Assembly: GCA_002358905.1 (NCBI GenBank)
Contig: DEPT01000017.1
Location: 20,669 to 84,668, forward strand
Source: Akkermansiaceae bacterium UBA3385
GTDB lineage: Bacteria > Verrucomicrobiota > Verrucomicrobiia > Verrucomicrobiales > Akkermansiaceae
Reading direction: 5' to 3'
DNA: 64,000 bases
Positions 30,911 to 38,867 of this stretch are shown in pieces. A model generated the notes under the pieces. The model did no database searches and was not told the DNA's origin. It worked only from the letters and a program-made list of their open reading frames with translations. Each line of letters opens with the position of its first letter. The first letter of the stretch is position 1. The position numbers and the translations under genes are program-made.

Positions 30911-33900
30911 TTAGTCCTGAGCTTCGAGAAGTTGAACCGTGGTAGTGTGGCCTTTTTCCCGGGCGTAATCGAGAGCGGTTTTGCCAGCCGCATCGCGCGT
31001 ATCTGCCCTGGCACCGGCTGCCAGCAGCCGTTGAATGATTTCCGGGCTTTCTTCCTTGCGATAGCGCACGGCATTTATCAGGGGCGTGGTGAGTCTCCCG
31101 CTCACCTGGCATTGACGGTTGACATCGGCTCCGTTTCGGATGAATAAATCCACAATATCAGCAGAGGAACCACAGACCACCGAGTGCAGCAGGTTCTGGC
31201 CGTAGCGGTCTGTGTGGTCTGCATTGGCACCAGCTTGCAGCAGCATGCTGACCATGGCTGTGTCGTTGTTTCGTGAGGCGATGCGGAGCGGTTCACCGGG
31301 CGATACCTGGTCAAGCCCGTTGGCTGAAGCCCCGAGTTGCAGTAACAGCTGTACAAGCTCATGCTTGCCGCCCTGAATGGCCATGTTGAGAGGAGTCTGC
31401 GAACCTGCGCCGATGCGTATATCGATGTTTCCTCCATACTCCGCCACTTTTTTTACGATGTCGGGGCTATTGCCCTGAACGGCAAAGGCCATGGTGGCTC
31501 GGTGATGCGCTGCATCCACCCTGGCGCCGAGGGCGTGCAGTAATTCCACTATGGCCAGATTACCGCGTCCGGCGGCTTCATCCAGCGCGGTGCCATAGTT
31601 GCAATTCATCCCGAATCCGCATTTCAGATGAGTCGAGGAGTTGAGCTTGGCGCCGTTTCTGACGAGCATCCGCACGGCATCGGCGTTGTTCTGTTCCACT
31701 GCTTTGTTGAGCATACGTCGGCCATCCGAGCCAGAGGCATCAATCAGTACCCCTTGTTCCAGAAGGGCGAGCAGCGTTTTCTCATGTCCGTTCAGCGCAG
31801 CCAGCACAGCGGCTTCGTGTCCGATGTGGTGTTTGCCGGCACTGTCCACTTTGAGGCCTTCGGCTATCAGTTGCTGAACTTCCTGGGTTTTGCCCGCTGC
31901 TGCGGCTTGCAACAGAGTCTCCTCCTTGCCAGCAGGGGCTCCGTGGGTGCGTAGTATGTCTGCCAGTGCCTGGTTACCACTCATCTGGGCATAGCTGAGA
32001 GCAGATTTTCCAGTGGAATCCACTACGGCGGCATTGGCCCCGCATTGCAGCATAACGGAAACGAGGCGAGCATCTCCTCGTTCGGCGGCTATCATGAGCG
32101 GTGTCTGCCCCGCGTTGTTGGCTTCATCTGCAGAAAGACCGGCTTTCATGAGGTAATGGGCGATGGCTTCCTTGTCGAGGGATACCCCGATATTGGTGCA
32201 GAGTGTAGGCTTGGCGCCTGGACCCGGGTAGAGGTTGAGGTCCTCCGCATCCGTCTTGTCGTTGTACTGCGCTTTAGCAGCGATACTGTGCAGGGCGGTA
32301 TTGCCGGCGCTGTCCCGGTGGTGCAGCATCTGCGGAGCTGCCTGGTGTAGCAGAATGGCGGGGTCTATGGTCGTGACCATCATCAGGGCAGTGCATCCCT
32401 TGGCATCGGTCAGAGTCGGGTCGGCTCCCAGTTCCAGCGCGCAGGCTGTGAGCGCAGAATTGCGGCGGGCCATGGCGTGCAGACAGTAGCTGCCTTGCGG
32501 GGTGCGGCGGTTAATATCTGCACCGTTACTGACCAGCAGACGGAGAAGTTCCACGTCTGTGCCGCGTACCAGCGGCAGCCACCCCTTGTTATCCGGGGTG
32601 AAATCAGGGTCGGCGCCTTGCTCCAGCAGAAACTCCACAAGGTGCCGGTTCATCGTGGAAAAACAGGCCAGGGAAAGAGCTGTTTCGCCGGATTCACTGT
32701 AGTAGTGGAGATCTGCCCCGTTCTGAAGGGCGGCCTTCACAGCATCCAGCTTGCCGCTGCGCACGGCCTGCAGCAGGGCTTCTCCCTTGTGGTGTCTGGC
32801 GCTTTCCGCTTCGCGGCGTTCAAACTCGGCCTTTTCGGCAATCAGGAGCTCGGGGTGATTCGCCTCCAGCCACTGCATGATGCGCTGTCGTCCCTCGGCG
32901 GATCGCGGCTGGGTGGCACGGGCTGTCAGCAGGCGCTTCTGCTCGGGCTGGGGGCTGGTCAGGGGCGCACCCAGTTCCACCAGCCGGAAGAACACGCGGT
33001 CGTAGCCGTAATCCACGCAGAAACACAGAGGCAGATAGCCCATGGTCTGCACATCTGCGCCGCAATCAATCAGCAGTTGGATACGCGCCAGTAGTTCCTC
33101 CTGCGTGGTGTTCATATGTGTATGCACCAGCAGCGATGAAAGAGCTGACAGCCCCATTCTACTGGCTGGGGGCACCTTCTGCCCTGCATCCTTCAGGATT
33201 TGCAGGATTTCTTCCCGGTGCAGGAAACAGGCCCTGGAGAATATATCAGAATCAGCGAATGGGTAATGATGCTCCACCAGATACCGGAGGTAATCTGCCG
33301 CGGATTTGCTATGGAGATTAAGCCGCTGGACTATTTTCGGAGAGGTGATGTCTGCCCCTCGCTGGTGGAGAAGTTTCAGTATTTCGATAGAGGCTGTCTC
33401 TGCTGAACAGATGAGGGGCGTGACCAGCATCGAGTCCAGTGCGTTGATATCGGCTCCATGCTGGAGCAACAGCTCTGCTGCTCTGACATTTCCGAAACGT
33501 GCCGCGCAGTGCAAGGGCGTGGTGCCGGGCATGTTATCGTATATCCCGGCCATGTCAATATAGTCATGCTCCAGAGACGGAATGGCTGGGTGAGCCCCGC
33601 GATTCAACAGTAATTCGACAATGTGATTGTGGTGATTGGCGATTGCCCAATGCAAGGCACTGTTTCCGCTTTTCTCCCGGCCATTCACATCTGCCCCTGC
33701 GTTGAGCAGTAGTTCGACCGTGGCGGCGTCGCCAGTGCGCGCGGCTTCAATGATGGGCGGAATACGGCCGAATGAGGCACAGGTATTCGGATTTGCTCCT
33801 GCCGCCAGCAGCATGCTGACTACTTCTGCCTGGCCTTCGTAATGCGATACGGAAGCTGCATGGGCTGCCCATCCTTCGCATTCGCCCAGCTGCTTGCGGC

Positions 33901-34234
33901 CGATGGCGGCATACAGCGGAGTGCAGTATTCTACCGGGGAGGCATTCACATCTGCCCCGGCAGCCAGCAGCTCCTTGATTAAGTCCGTACAATTTCCTGC
34001 AGATGCGCAGGCGCAGAAAAGGGCTACGTTTTTGTCGGCCCCTTTTGCCAGAAGCGTGCGCACTTGTTCAGTATCCCCGTCCCGGCAGGCTGCCTGCAGG
34101 TCGTGGAAAGTGTTCCAGTCGAACTGGGGCGAGTGCGTGCGTTCAATGCGGGGTGGTGCTGCCGGAATCAAGGTGGCATTAGTGAGAGGTGCTGCTATCC
34201 AGAGGGCGATGCTGAGTAAATGCTGGAGTTTCAT
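30911..34234 (-). CDS. Large secreted ankyrin-repeat protein
   Basis: From the ATG at 34234 the protein is 1107 residues. It has a signal peptide (MKLQHLLSIALWIAAPLTNA) and roughly two dozen ankyrin repeats, some irregular, separated by linkers and a charged helix near residue 465 (EKAEFERREAESARHHKG). No enzymatic domain is visible. Cysteines are more frequent than in the other ankyrin protein, which may allow disulfides after export. A TATAGA box lies 6 nt before this ATG, which supports it over the ATG at 34252. It is flanked on both sides by copies of the dispersed hairpin repeat in the same orientation. Confidence 0.88.
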   Translation of the reverse strand: MKLQHLLSIALWIAAPLTNATLIPAAPPRIERTHSPQFDWNTFHDLQAACRDGDTEQVRTLLAKGADKNVALFCACASAGNCTDLIKELLAAGADVNASPVEYCTPLYAAIGRKQLGECEGWAAHAASVSHYEGQAEVVSMLLAAGANPNTCASFGRIPPIIEAARTGDAATVELLLNAGADVNGREKSGNSALHWAIANHHNHIVELLLNRGAHPAIPSLEHDYIDMAGIYDNMPGTTPLHCAARFGNVRAAELLLQHGADINALDSMLVTPLICSAETASIEILKLLHQRGADITSPKIVQRLNLHSKSAADYLRYLVEHHYPFADSDIFSRACFLHREEILQILKDAGQKVPPASRMGLSALSSLLVHTHMNTTQEELLARIQLLIDCGADVQTMGYLPLCFCVDYGYDRVFFRLVELGAPLTSPQPEQKRLLTARATQPRSAEGRQRIMQWLEANHPELLIAEKAEFERREAESARHHKGEALLQAVRSGKLDAVKAALQNGADLHYYSESGETALSLACFSTMNRHLVEFLLEQGADPDFTPDNKGWLPLVRGTDVELLRLLVSNGADINRRTPQGSYCLHAMARRNSALTACALELGADPTLTDAKGCTALMMVTTIDPAILLHQAAPQMLHHRDSAGNTALHSIAAKAQYNDKTDAEDLNLYPGPGAKPTLCTNIGVSLDKEAIAHYLMKAGLSADEANNAGQTPLMIAAERGDARLVSVMLQCGANAAVVDSTGKSALSYAQMSGNQALADILRTHGAPAGKEETLLQAAAAGKTQEVQQLIAEGLKVDSAGKHHIGHEAAVLAALNGHEKTLLALLEQGVLIDASGSDGRRMLNKAVEQNNADAVRMLVRNGAKLNSSTHLKCGFGMNCNYGTALDEAAGRGNLAIVELLHALGARVDAAHHRATMAFAVQGNSPDIVKKVAEYGGNIDIRIGAGSQTPLNMAIQGGKHELVQLLLQLGASANGLDQVSPGEPLRIASRNNDTAMVSMLLQAGANADHTDRYGQNLLHSVVCGSSADIVDLFIRNGADVNRQCQVSGRLTTPLINAVRYRKEESPEIIQRLLAAGARADTRDAAGKTALDYAREKGHTTTVQLLEAQD

Positions 34235-34337
34235 GGTGCTTCTATAAAGCATTACGCATGTTTTGACGCCGAAAATTCAGTAAATGACGATTTTTCACCG
34301 GGTAATGATGAAAAAATCTTTGAGCATGGGGAAGTGC

Positions 34338-34381
34338 AAATCTGTCGGAGCATGGGACTTCAGTCCCGTCAACATAACCGG
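34338..34381 (+). repeat. Dispersed hairpin repeat, copy B
   Basis: The core TCGGAGCATGGGACTTCAGT (34345-34364) then CCCG forms a hairpin from GGGACT and AGTCCC. It agrees with the 40513 copy at 39 of 44 positions. Confidence 0.75.
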
Positions 34382-34430
34382 GCGGAACTAAAACCCGTAC
34401 ACATGGCACTGCAGCGCTGCGTGAAAAGCC

Positions 34431-34459
34431 TTGATTCCTGAGTCCACCGCGGCTATAAT
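34431..34459 (+). promoter_or_regulatory. rimO promoter, predicted leaderless
   Basis: TTGATT (34431-34436) is followed after 17 bp by a perfect TATAAT (34454-34459). Exactly 6 nt lead to the ATG at 34466, so the transcript should start at or next to the A of the ATG. Confidence 0.8.
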
Positions 34460-34465
34460 GCGCGC

Positions 34466-35845
34466 ATGAACGCTTCCTTTGCTCTTATTTCGCTGGGCTG
34501 TGCCAAGAATCAGGTGGATTCCGAGCACATGGTGGGCTGTATGACCGCTGCCGGGTTCCGGCAGGTGGAACCGGGCGAGTCTGATGTGCTCATCATCAAC
34601 ACCTGCGGCTTTATCGACCCCGCCAAGGAGGAGGCTATCAACACCATCTTTGACGCCGTGCGTGCCCGCGAGGCGGGCGATGCTCCGTCCGAGCAGCAAA
34701 TCATTGTGGCTGGATGCCTTTCCCAGCGCTATGCGAAGGAGCTTTCCAAGGAAATGCCCGAGGTAGCCTGCTTCATGGGTGTGGATGAAATTACCCGAGT
34801 GTCGGAAATTGCCACCGCCTGCCTGAACGGCACGGCAGAGAAGATCTACACCTCCAAGGTGTCCACATATCTGCCGGACTGGGGGGTACCGCGTAAGCTC
34901 ATTTCGCCGCCACACTATGCTTACGTGAAGATTGCTGAGGGCTGCAACCACGCCTGCGCCTACTGCGTGATTCCGCGTATCCGCGGTGGTCACCGCAGCC
35001 GTCCGCAGGCAAACATCCTTAAGGAGGTGCGCCATTGGGTGGAGCAGGGGGCTAAGGAAATCAACCTCATCGCCCAGGATACCACCTACTACGGCATGGA
35101 TAAATGGGAGAAGCGTGGCAGCAAGACTGCCGGTGTGGACTCCAGCCGCGGTGAATCGCTGGCCAGTCTTCTGCGTGAGATAAATGATATACCCGGCGAT
35201 TTCTGGGTACGCGTGCTTTACACCCACCCCGCCCACTGGAGCCAGGAACTCATCGATACCTTTGCCCAGTGCGAGAAGGTGGTGAAGTATGTGGATATCC
35301 CCCTCCAGCACATTGCGGATGGAATTCTGGACAGCATGCGCCGCAAGACGGATGGTGACTATATTCGCAATCTTATCCGCAATATCCGCGCAGCCGTTCC
35401 CGGTATTGGTCTGCGCACCACCTTTATTTCCGGTCTGCCCGGTGAGACGGAGGAGGACCATGCCGAACTTCGCGAGTTCATCAAGGAGTTCCGCTTTGAA
35501 CGCGCTGGTGTATTCCCCTATTCCAAGGAAGAAGGCTCTCTGGCTGCTAAGATGAAGAACCAGGTGCACCACGCCACCAAGAAGCGCCGCAGCAATGAGC
35601 TTTCCATGCTGCTGGCCGGCATTGCAGATGAAATCGGGCAGAAGAGCATTGGTACCCGCATGCGTGTACTGGTGGATGCTCCCGGAATTGCCCGCGGCCC
35701 CTGGGATGCCCCGGATGTGGATGGCTCCATCCATGTAGACCCGTCTCTTCCCGTTGGGGAGTTTGCAGAGGTGGAGATTGTGGACTCCATTGCCTACGAA
35801 TTATTCGCGGAAGGCGCAGAAGAACCGGATTTCGATGAGGAATAA
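34466..35845 (+). CDS. rimO: Ribosomal protein S12 methylthiotransferase RimO
   Basis: The 459-residue radical SAM enzyme adds a methylthio group to an aspartate of ribosomal protein S12. The N-terminal MTTase domain has cluster cysteines 12, 47 and 84 (SLGCAKNQVDSE, NTCGFI, VAGCLSQRY). The radical SAM motif is Cys160-x3-Cys164-x2-Cys167 (GCNHACAYCVIPRIRGG). A C-terminal TRAM domain follows. The start SLGCAKNQVDSE and the motif CVIPRIRGGHRSRP favour RimO over MiaB. The end is acidic. It converges with the GNAT gene 11 nt away. Confidence 0.93.
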   Translation: MNASFALISLGCAKNQVDSEHMVGCMTAAGFRQVEPGESDVLIINTCGFIDPAKEEAINTIFDAVRAREAGDAPSEQQIIVAGCLSQRYAKELSKEMPEVACFMGVDEITRVSEIATACLNGTAEKIYTSKVSTYLPDWGVPRKLISPPHYAYVKIAEGCNHACAYCVIPRIRGGHRSRPQANILKEVRHWVEQGAKEINLIAQDTTYYGMDKWEKRGSKTAGVDSSRGESLASLLREINDIPGDFWVRVLYTHPAHWSQELIDTFAQCEKVVKYVDIPLQHIADGILDSMRRKTDGDYIRNLIRNIRAAVPGIGLRTTFISGLPGETEEDHAELREFIKEFRFERAGVFPYSKEEGSLAAKMKNQVHHATKKRRSNELSMLLAGIADEIGQKSIGTRMRVLVDAPGIARGPWDAPDVDGSIHVDPSLPVGEFAEVEIVDSIAYELFAEGAEEPDFDEE

Positions 35846-35856
35846 AGTCCGTGAGT

Positions 35857-36393
35857 TCAGCGCTGGACGTGCTGCATAAATGAGTCCCAGGATTGCTCGT
35901 AAATCCAGGAATCGTGGTCAGATGCGCCGAGTCGGCAGAAGCCGTAACGTTCGGAAAAGGCGCAGCCTTCCGCTGTCACATTGTCTGTGACCACGCCCAC
36001 ACAGGGCATGGCGGTATAGGGTTTTATGGCGGCTTGCAGCAGTTGTCGGGTAAGGCCCATCTTGCGGAACTGGCGGTCCACCAGGATACAGCTCAGGAAC
36101 ATGTGCAGCGGTTGCTGTGTGATGGGGGCCACATGCTCCAGCTCCATGAAATGGTCATTGAACTGACCCGCCCGCAGAGCTTCATAAATGGCCGGCTGCA
36201 CCGGAAAAAGATTCACGAATCCGGCCAGCTTTCCGTCCACTTCGGCGGCCACCGTGCTGTGCGGGTGCAGGTCATACCAGCTCCAGGATTCCTCTGCCGG
36301 GGTGATGAATTCGGCAGCGTAGAACTGCAGTTCCAGCGCTTCCATCTCGCGGAAGTGCTGCAGGGTAAGCCGGGGGATGATGGTGGTGGGCAT
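35857..36393 (-). CDS. GNAT-family acetyltransferase
   Basis: The 178-residue protein has the GNAT fold. Motif A reads LSCILVDRQFRKMGLTRQLL, in which the RKMG turn should bind the pyrophosphate of acetyl-CoA. The strand VGVVTDN and the YGFCRLG segment correspond to motif B. The acceptor is unknown. It begins 9 nt after the unknown gene 36403-37110, so the two are probably cotranscribed. Confidence 0.8.
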   Translation of the reverse strand: MPTTIIPRLTLQHFREMEALELQFYAAEFITPAEESWSWYDLHPHSTVAAEVDGKLAGFVNLFPVQPAIYEALRAGQFNDHFMELEHVAPITQQPLHMFLSCILVDRQFRKMGLTRQLLQAAIKPYTAMPCVGVVTDNVTAEGCAFSERYGFCRLGASDHDSWIYEQSWDSFMQHVQR

Positions 36394-36402
36394 GGCGTGA
36401 AA

Positions 36403-37110
36403 TCAGGTGGGGGAGAGGGCGTGAGCGCATTTCCTGCCGCGCCGCTGCGGGGTGTTGATATGCAGCTGCAGGGTGCAGCCCCGGTCTGCCAGGGCGCGCA
36501 TCAATGCCGGAGGCACATCGAGTGAGTAAAAGCCGTAGGCCCCGGTATATTTGCAGAGCCGGACCATACCTCCTGTCCCGGCTGGAATGGCGGCTAGCAG
36601 TTCTTCCCGGGTGTAGAGAAGCGCGTGGCTCTTTGTCCACAAATGGGGCTGTAATCCCTGTGAGGCCAGGTGGCGGCGTATGCTGCCCGGTAGCCCGCTC
36701 TGCTGGTTCCCCTGAGCGCCGGATGCGAGGATGTAGTAGCATTCGCCACCATAGCGCATCCGGTCATTGCCTCCGGCCATGAAGGTGATGCTCAGCCACA
36801 CGCATGCACGAGCCAGAGCCAGCAGCTGCTCCGGCCGTACGCTGAGGGTGAAATCCGCTATCTGAAAATCGGCCATGATGCCCATATCGATGGTGGCGGA
36901 TGTGCAATCCCTCAGCAGTAATTTCCGGTTTTTCTCCAGAAAACGGCTCCATTCCGCAAAGGGTATGTCATCCTGCTCTCCGAGCAGACTCTTGTATGAG
37001 GGGGAGATGAAGCCGCCGCGCTCCCGTTCCTCCATCCACTCCCCGCGAAGCAGCGGGGAATCCTCCCGCAGAGAGTCGCAGTAAAAATAGATGGATGATT
37101 CAAGAGGCAT
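36403..37110 (-). CDS. Protein of unknown function upstream of GNAT gene
   Basis: The ATG at 37110 gives 235 residues. The longer start at 37197 would cover the promoter of this gene and that of the divergent regulator, so it is rejected. The protein has no signal peptide or membrane helix. A hydrophobic central helix (LLALARACVWLSITFMAGG) follows a beta-rich part. The end is basic. I do not recognise the family. It is paired with a GNAT acetyltransferase. Confidence 0.6.
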   Translation of the reverse strand: MPLESSIYFYCDSLREDSPLLRGEWMEERERGGFISPSYKSLLGEQDDIPFAEWSRFLEKNRKLLLRDCTSATIDMGIMADFQIADFTLSVRPEQLLALARACVWLSITFMAGGNDRMRYGGECYYILASGAQGNQQSGLPGSIRRHLASQGLQPHLWTKSHALLYTREELLAAIPAGTGGMVRLCKYTGAYGFYSLDVPPALMRALADRGCTLQLHINTPQRRGRKCAHALSPT

Positions 37111-37131
37111 GCGGGATAACTGTTTCAGCCT

Positions 37132-37159
37132 ATTATATTCCGGAAATCTGGGCAGACAA
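37132..37159 (-). promoter_or_regulatory. Promoter of the unknown gene/GNAT pair
   Basis: On the minus strand TTGTCT (37154-37159) is followed after 16 bp by a perfect TATAAT (37132-37137). The leader is about 15 nt. Confidence 0.7.
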
Positions 37160-37190
37160 GCCCCTATTTCGTCAGGATGGGAGAAATTGC

Positions 37191-37218
37191 TTGACAAATT
37201 TCTGAAATTTCAGAAAAT
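37191..37218 (+). promoter_or_regulatory. Promoter and operator of the GbsR-type regulator
   Basis: A perfect -35 TTGACA (37191-37196) is followed after 16 bp by GAAAAT (37213-37218), 6 nt before the ATG. The spacer and -10 are covered by the perfect 18-bp palindrome TTTCTGAAATTTCAGAAA (37199-37216), which suggests autorepression. Confidence 0.75.
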
Positions 37219-37224
37219 AGGCGC

Positions 37225-37746
37225 ATGCAGCTGAGCGAGACACAGATGAAATTCATCCGCCGGTGGGGCGATATGGGCACCCGCTGGGGGATTCCGCGTT
37301 CTACGGCTATGCTGCATGGTCTGCTGTATGTGGCACAGGCACCGCTGTCGGCGGAGGAGATGTGCGAGCTGCTGCAGCTGGCGCGTTCGAATGTGAGTAC
37401 CAGCCTGAAGGAACTGGAAGGCTATAATCTGGTCTACCGCGAATCCCGCCCCGGCGATCGCCGCAGTTTCTACCGGGCAGAGGCCGATGTGTGGGAGATG
37501 GCTCGCCGCATTCTGGAAGAACGCCGTCGCCGCGAGACAGCCGGTGCGGTGCAGGCCGTGGAGGAATGTCTGGAAGCTGCCCGGAGCGAGGGCGATGCAC
37601 ACACCGCTGCCCGCATGGAGGCTATGCAGGAACTTCTGCAGACCGCTGAGAATGTGGCCACAGCTGCTCAGCGCTACAATACTTCCGTGTTCCGCCGTGC
37701 TGCGCTCATGGGTAGCAAGGTGCTTGCGCTTATATCCAAACTCTAA
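37225..37746 (+). CDS. GbsR/MarR-family transcriptional regulator
   Basis: The 173-residue protein has a winged-helix domain of the GbsR subgroup: WGIPRSTAMLHGLLYVA, LSAEEMCELLQLARSNVSTSLKEL and the wing RESRPGDRRSFYRAE. A helical dimerisation tail follows. GbsR-type proteins are usually repressors that respond to small molecules such as choline. Here a perfect 18-bp palindrome covers its own promoter, and a 16/18 copy abuts the next start codon. It should therefore control itself and the downstream dehydrogenase-like gene. Confidence 0.85.
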   Translation: MQLSETQMKFIRRWGDMGTRWGIPRSTAMLHGLLYVAQAPLSAEEMCELLQLARSNVSTSLKELEGYNLVYRESRPGDRRSFYRAEADVWEMARRILEERRRRETAGAVQAVEECLEAARSEGDAHTAARMEAMQELLQTAENVATAAQRYNTSVFRRAALMGSKVLALISKL

Positions 37747-37763
37747 AAAAATTTAGGAATAAA

Positions 37764-37781
37764 TTTCTCAAATTACAGAAA
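37764..37781 (+). promoter_or_regulatory. Second operator copy before the epimerase-like gene
   Basis: TTTCTCAAATTACAGAAA matches the first operator at 16 of 18 positions and ends 1 nt before the ATG at 37783. Confidence 0.7.
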
Positions 37782-37782
37782 T

Positions 37783-38703
37783 ATGAAAACAGTGGCTATA
37801 ACAGGAGTATTGGGATACAGCGGGCGATATGTGGCGGCAGAGGCTGCGCGGCGGGGGTGGCGCGTGGTGGGGCTTACTGATTCTGCTGGTCGCTTGCCGA
37901 ACCCGGCAGGGTATGAGTTGCGTCCTATGCCCTGGAGCACGGGGGCCGATGTGCTGGCCGGGGTGGATGTGCTGGTGAATACCTATTGGGTGCGTTTCAG
38001 CTACAAGGGGGCAGGGCATGCGCCTTTCAGCCATGGGGAGGCAGTAGAGAACACTAAGAAACTTTTTGCCGCCGTGCGGCAGAGCGGGGTGAGGCGTGTG
38101 GTGCACACCAGTATCACCCAGCCGGATGCCGCGAGCGAGCTGCCGTATTTCCGCGGCAAGGCGGAGTTGGAGGAAGCCTTGCAGCGCAGCAGATTGCCGC
38201 ACAGCATCCTGCGTCCGGCGATTCTGTTTGGGGATTCGGCAGGGGAGAGCATCCTGCTCAATAACATGGCCTGGAGCCTGCGCCACCTGCCGGCGGTAGC
38301 CACCTTCGGGATGGGGAAGTACAGAATGCAGCCCATTCATGTGCAGGATTTTGCAGAGCTGGCCATGGATGAAGCGGAGTCAGGGGCTCCGCACCGTGTC
38401 ATCAATGCCGTGGGAGCAGAGACATACAGCTTCCGGGCTATGTGGAAGCTGCTGGCCCGGGCTATGGGTACCTGGCGCCCGGTGCTGCCGGTGCCTGCAG
38501 AGCTGGGGTACCAGACCACACGTCTTCTCGGGCATCTGGTGGGGGATGTGATGCTGACCCGCGAAGAAATCGCCGGCCTGAGCCAGGACCGACTGGCTGT
38601 TCCCGGCCCTACGGTCGGCAGCCGACGCTTGAGCGACTGGGTGCAGCAGCATGCGGCAGAGTTGGGCCGCCACTACGCCAGCGAACTCGGGAGGAGACGG
38701 TAA
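37783..38703 (+). CDS. NAD(P)-binding epimerase/dehydratase-like protein (atypical SDR)
   Basis: The 306-residue protein begins with a Rossmann nucleotide-binding loop (ITGVLGYSGRYVA, GxxGYxG). It has the SDR-like pattern VVHTSITQPD and YFRGKAELEEAL, where Tyr and Lys resemble the YxxxK catalytic pair. The C-terminal half is typical of NDUFA9-like or complex-I-associated reductases. The substrate is unknown. It is 36 nt after the GbsR-type regulator, with a copy of that regulator's operator just before its ATG. Confidence 0.82.
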   Translation: MKTVAITGVLGYSGRYVAAEAARRGWRVVGLTDSAGRLPNPAGYELRPMPWSTGADVLAGVDVLVNTYWVRFSYKGAGHAPFSHGEAVENTKKLFAAVRQSGVRRVVHTSITQPDAASELPYFRGKAELEEALQRSRLPHSILRPAILFGDSAGESILLNNMAWSLRHLPAVATFGMGKYRMQPIHVQDFAELAMDEAESGAPHRVINAVGAETYSFRAMWKLLARAMGTWRPVLPVPAELGYQTTRLLGHLVGDVMLTREEIAGLSQDRLAVPGPTVGSRRLSDWVQQHAAELGRHYASELGRRR

Positions 38704-38734
38704 GCGCTCGGAGAATCGACCATTTTTCTTGATC

Positions 38735-38771
38735 TGTGTTTACGGGGCAAAAGTCCCGCGCTCCGACAAAT
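38735..38771 (-). repeat. Dispersed hairpin repeat, copy C (minus strand)
   Basis: Read on the minus strand, TGTCGGAGCGCGGGACTTTT (38749-38768) then GCCCCG matches the consensus. It lies between the epimerase stop and the lysS terminator. Confidence 0.65.
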
Positions 38772-38800
38772 ATAGCTCAACCGAATAGGTCACAACAACT

Positions 38801-38833
38801 AAAAAAAGAAACCGCCTCCTGCGAGGCGGTTTC
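38801..38833 (-). terminator. lysS terminator
   Basis: The perfect 11-bp arms GAAACCGCCTC (38808-38818) and GAGGCGGTTTC (38823-38833) are followed on the minus strand by seven T. Confidence 0.85.
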
Positions 38834-38867
38834 TGGTATAAATGATGTTCAGCTTCCGGCGCGGGGG

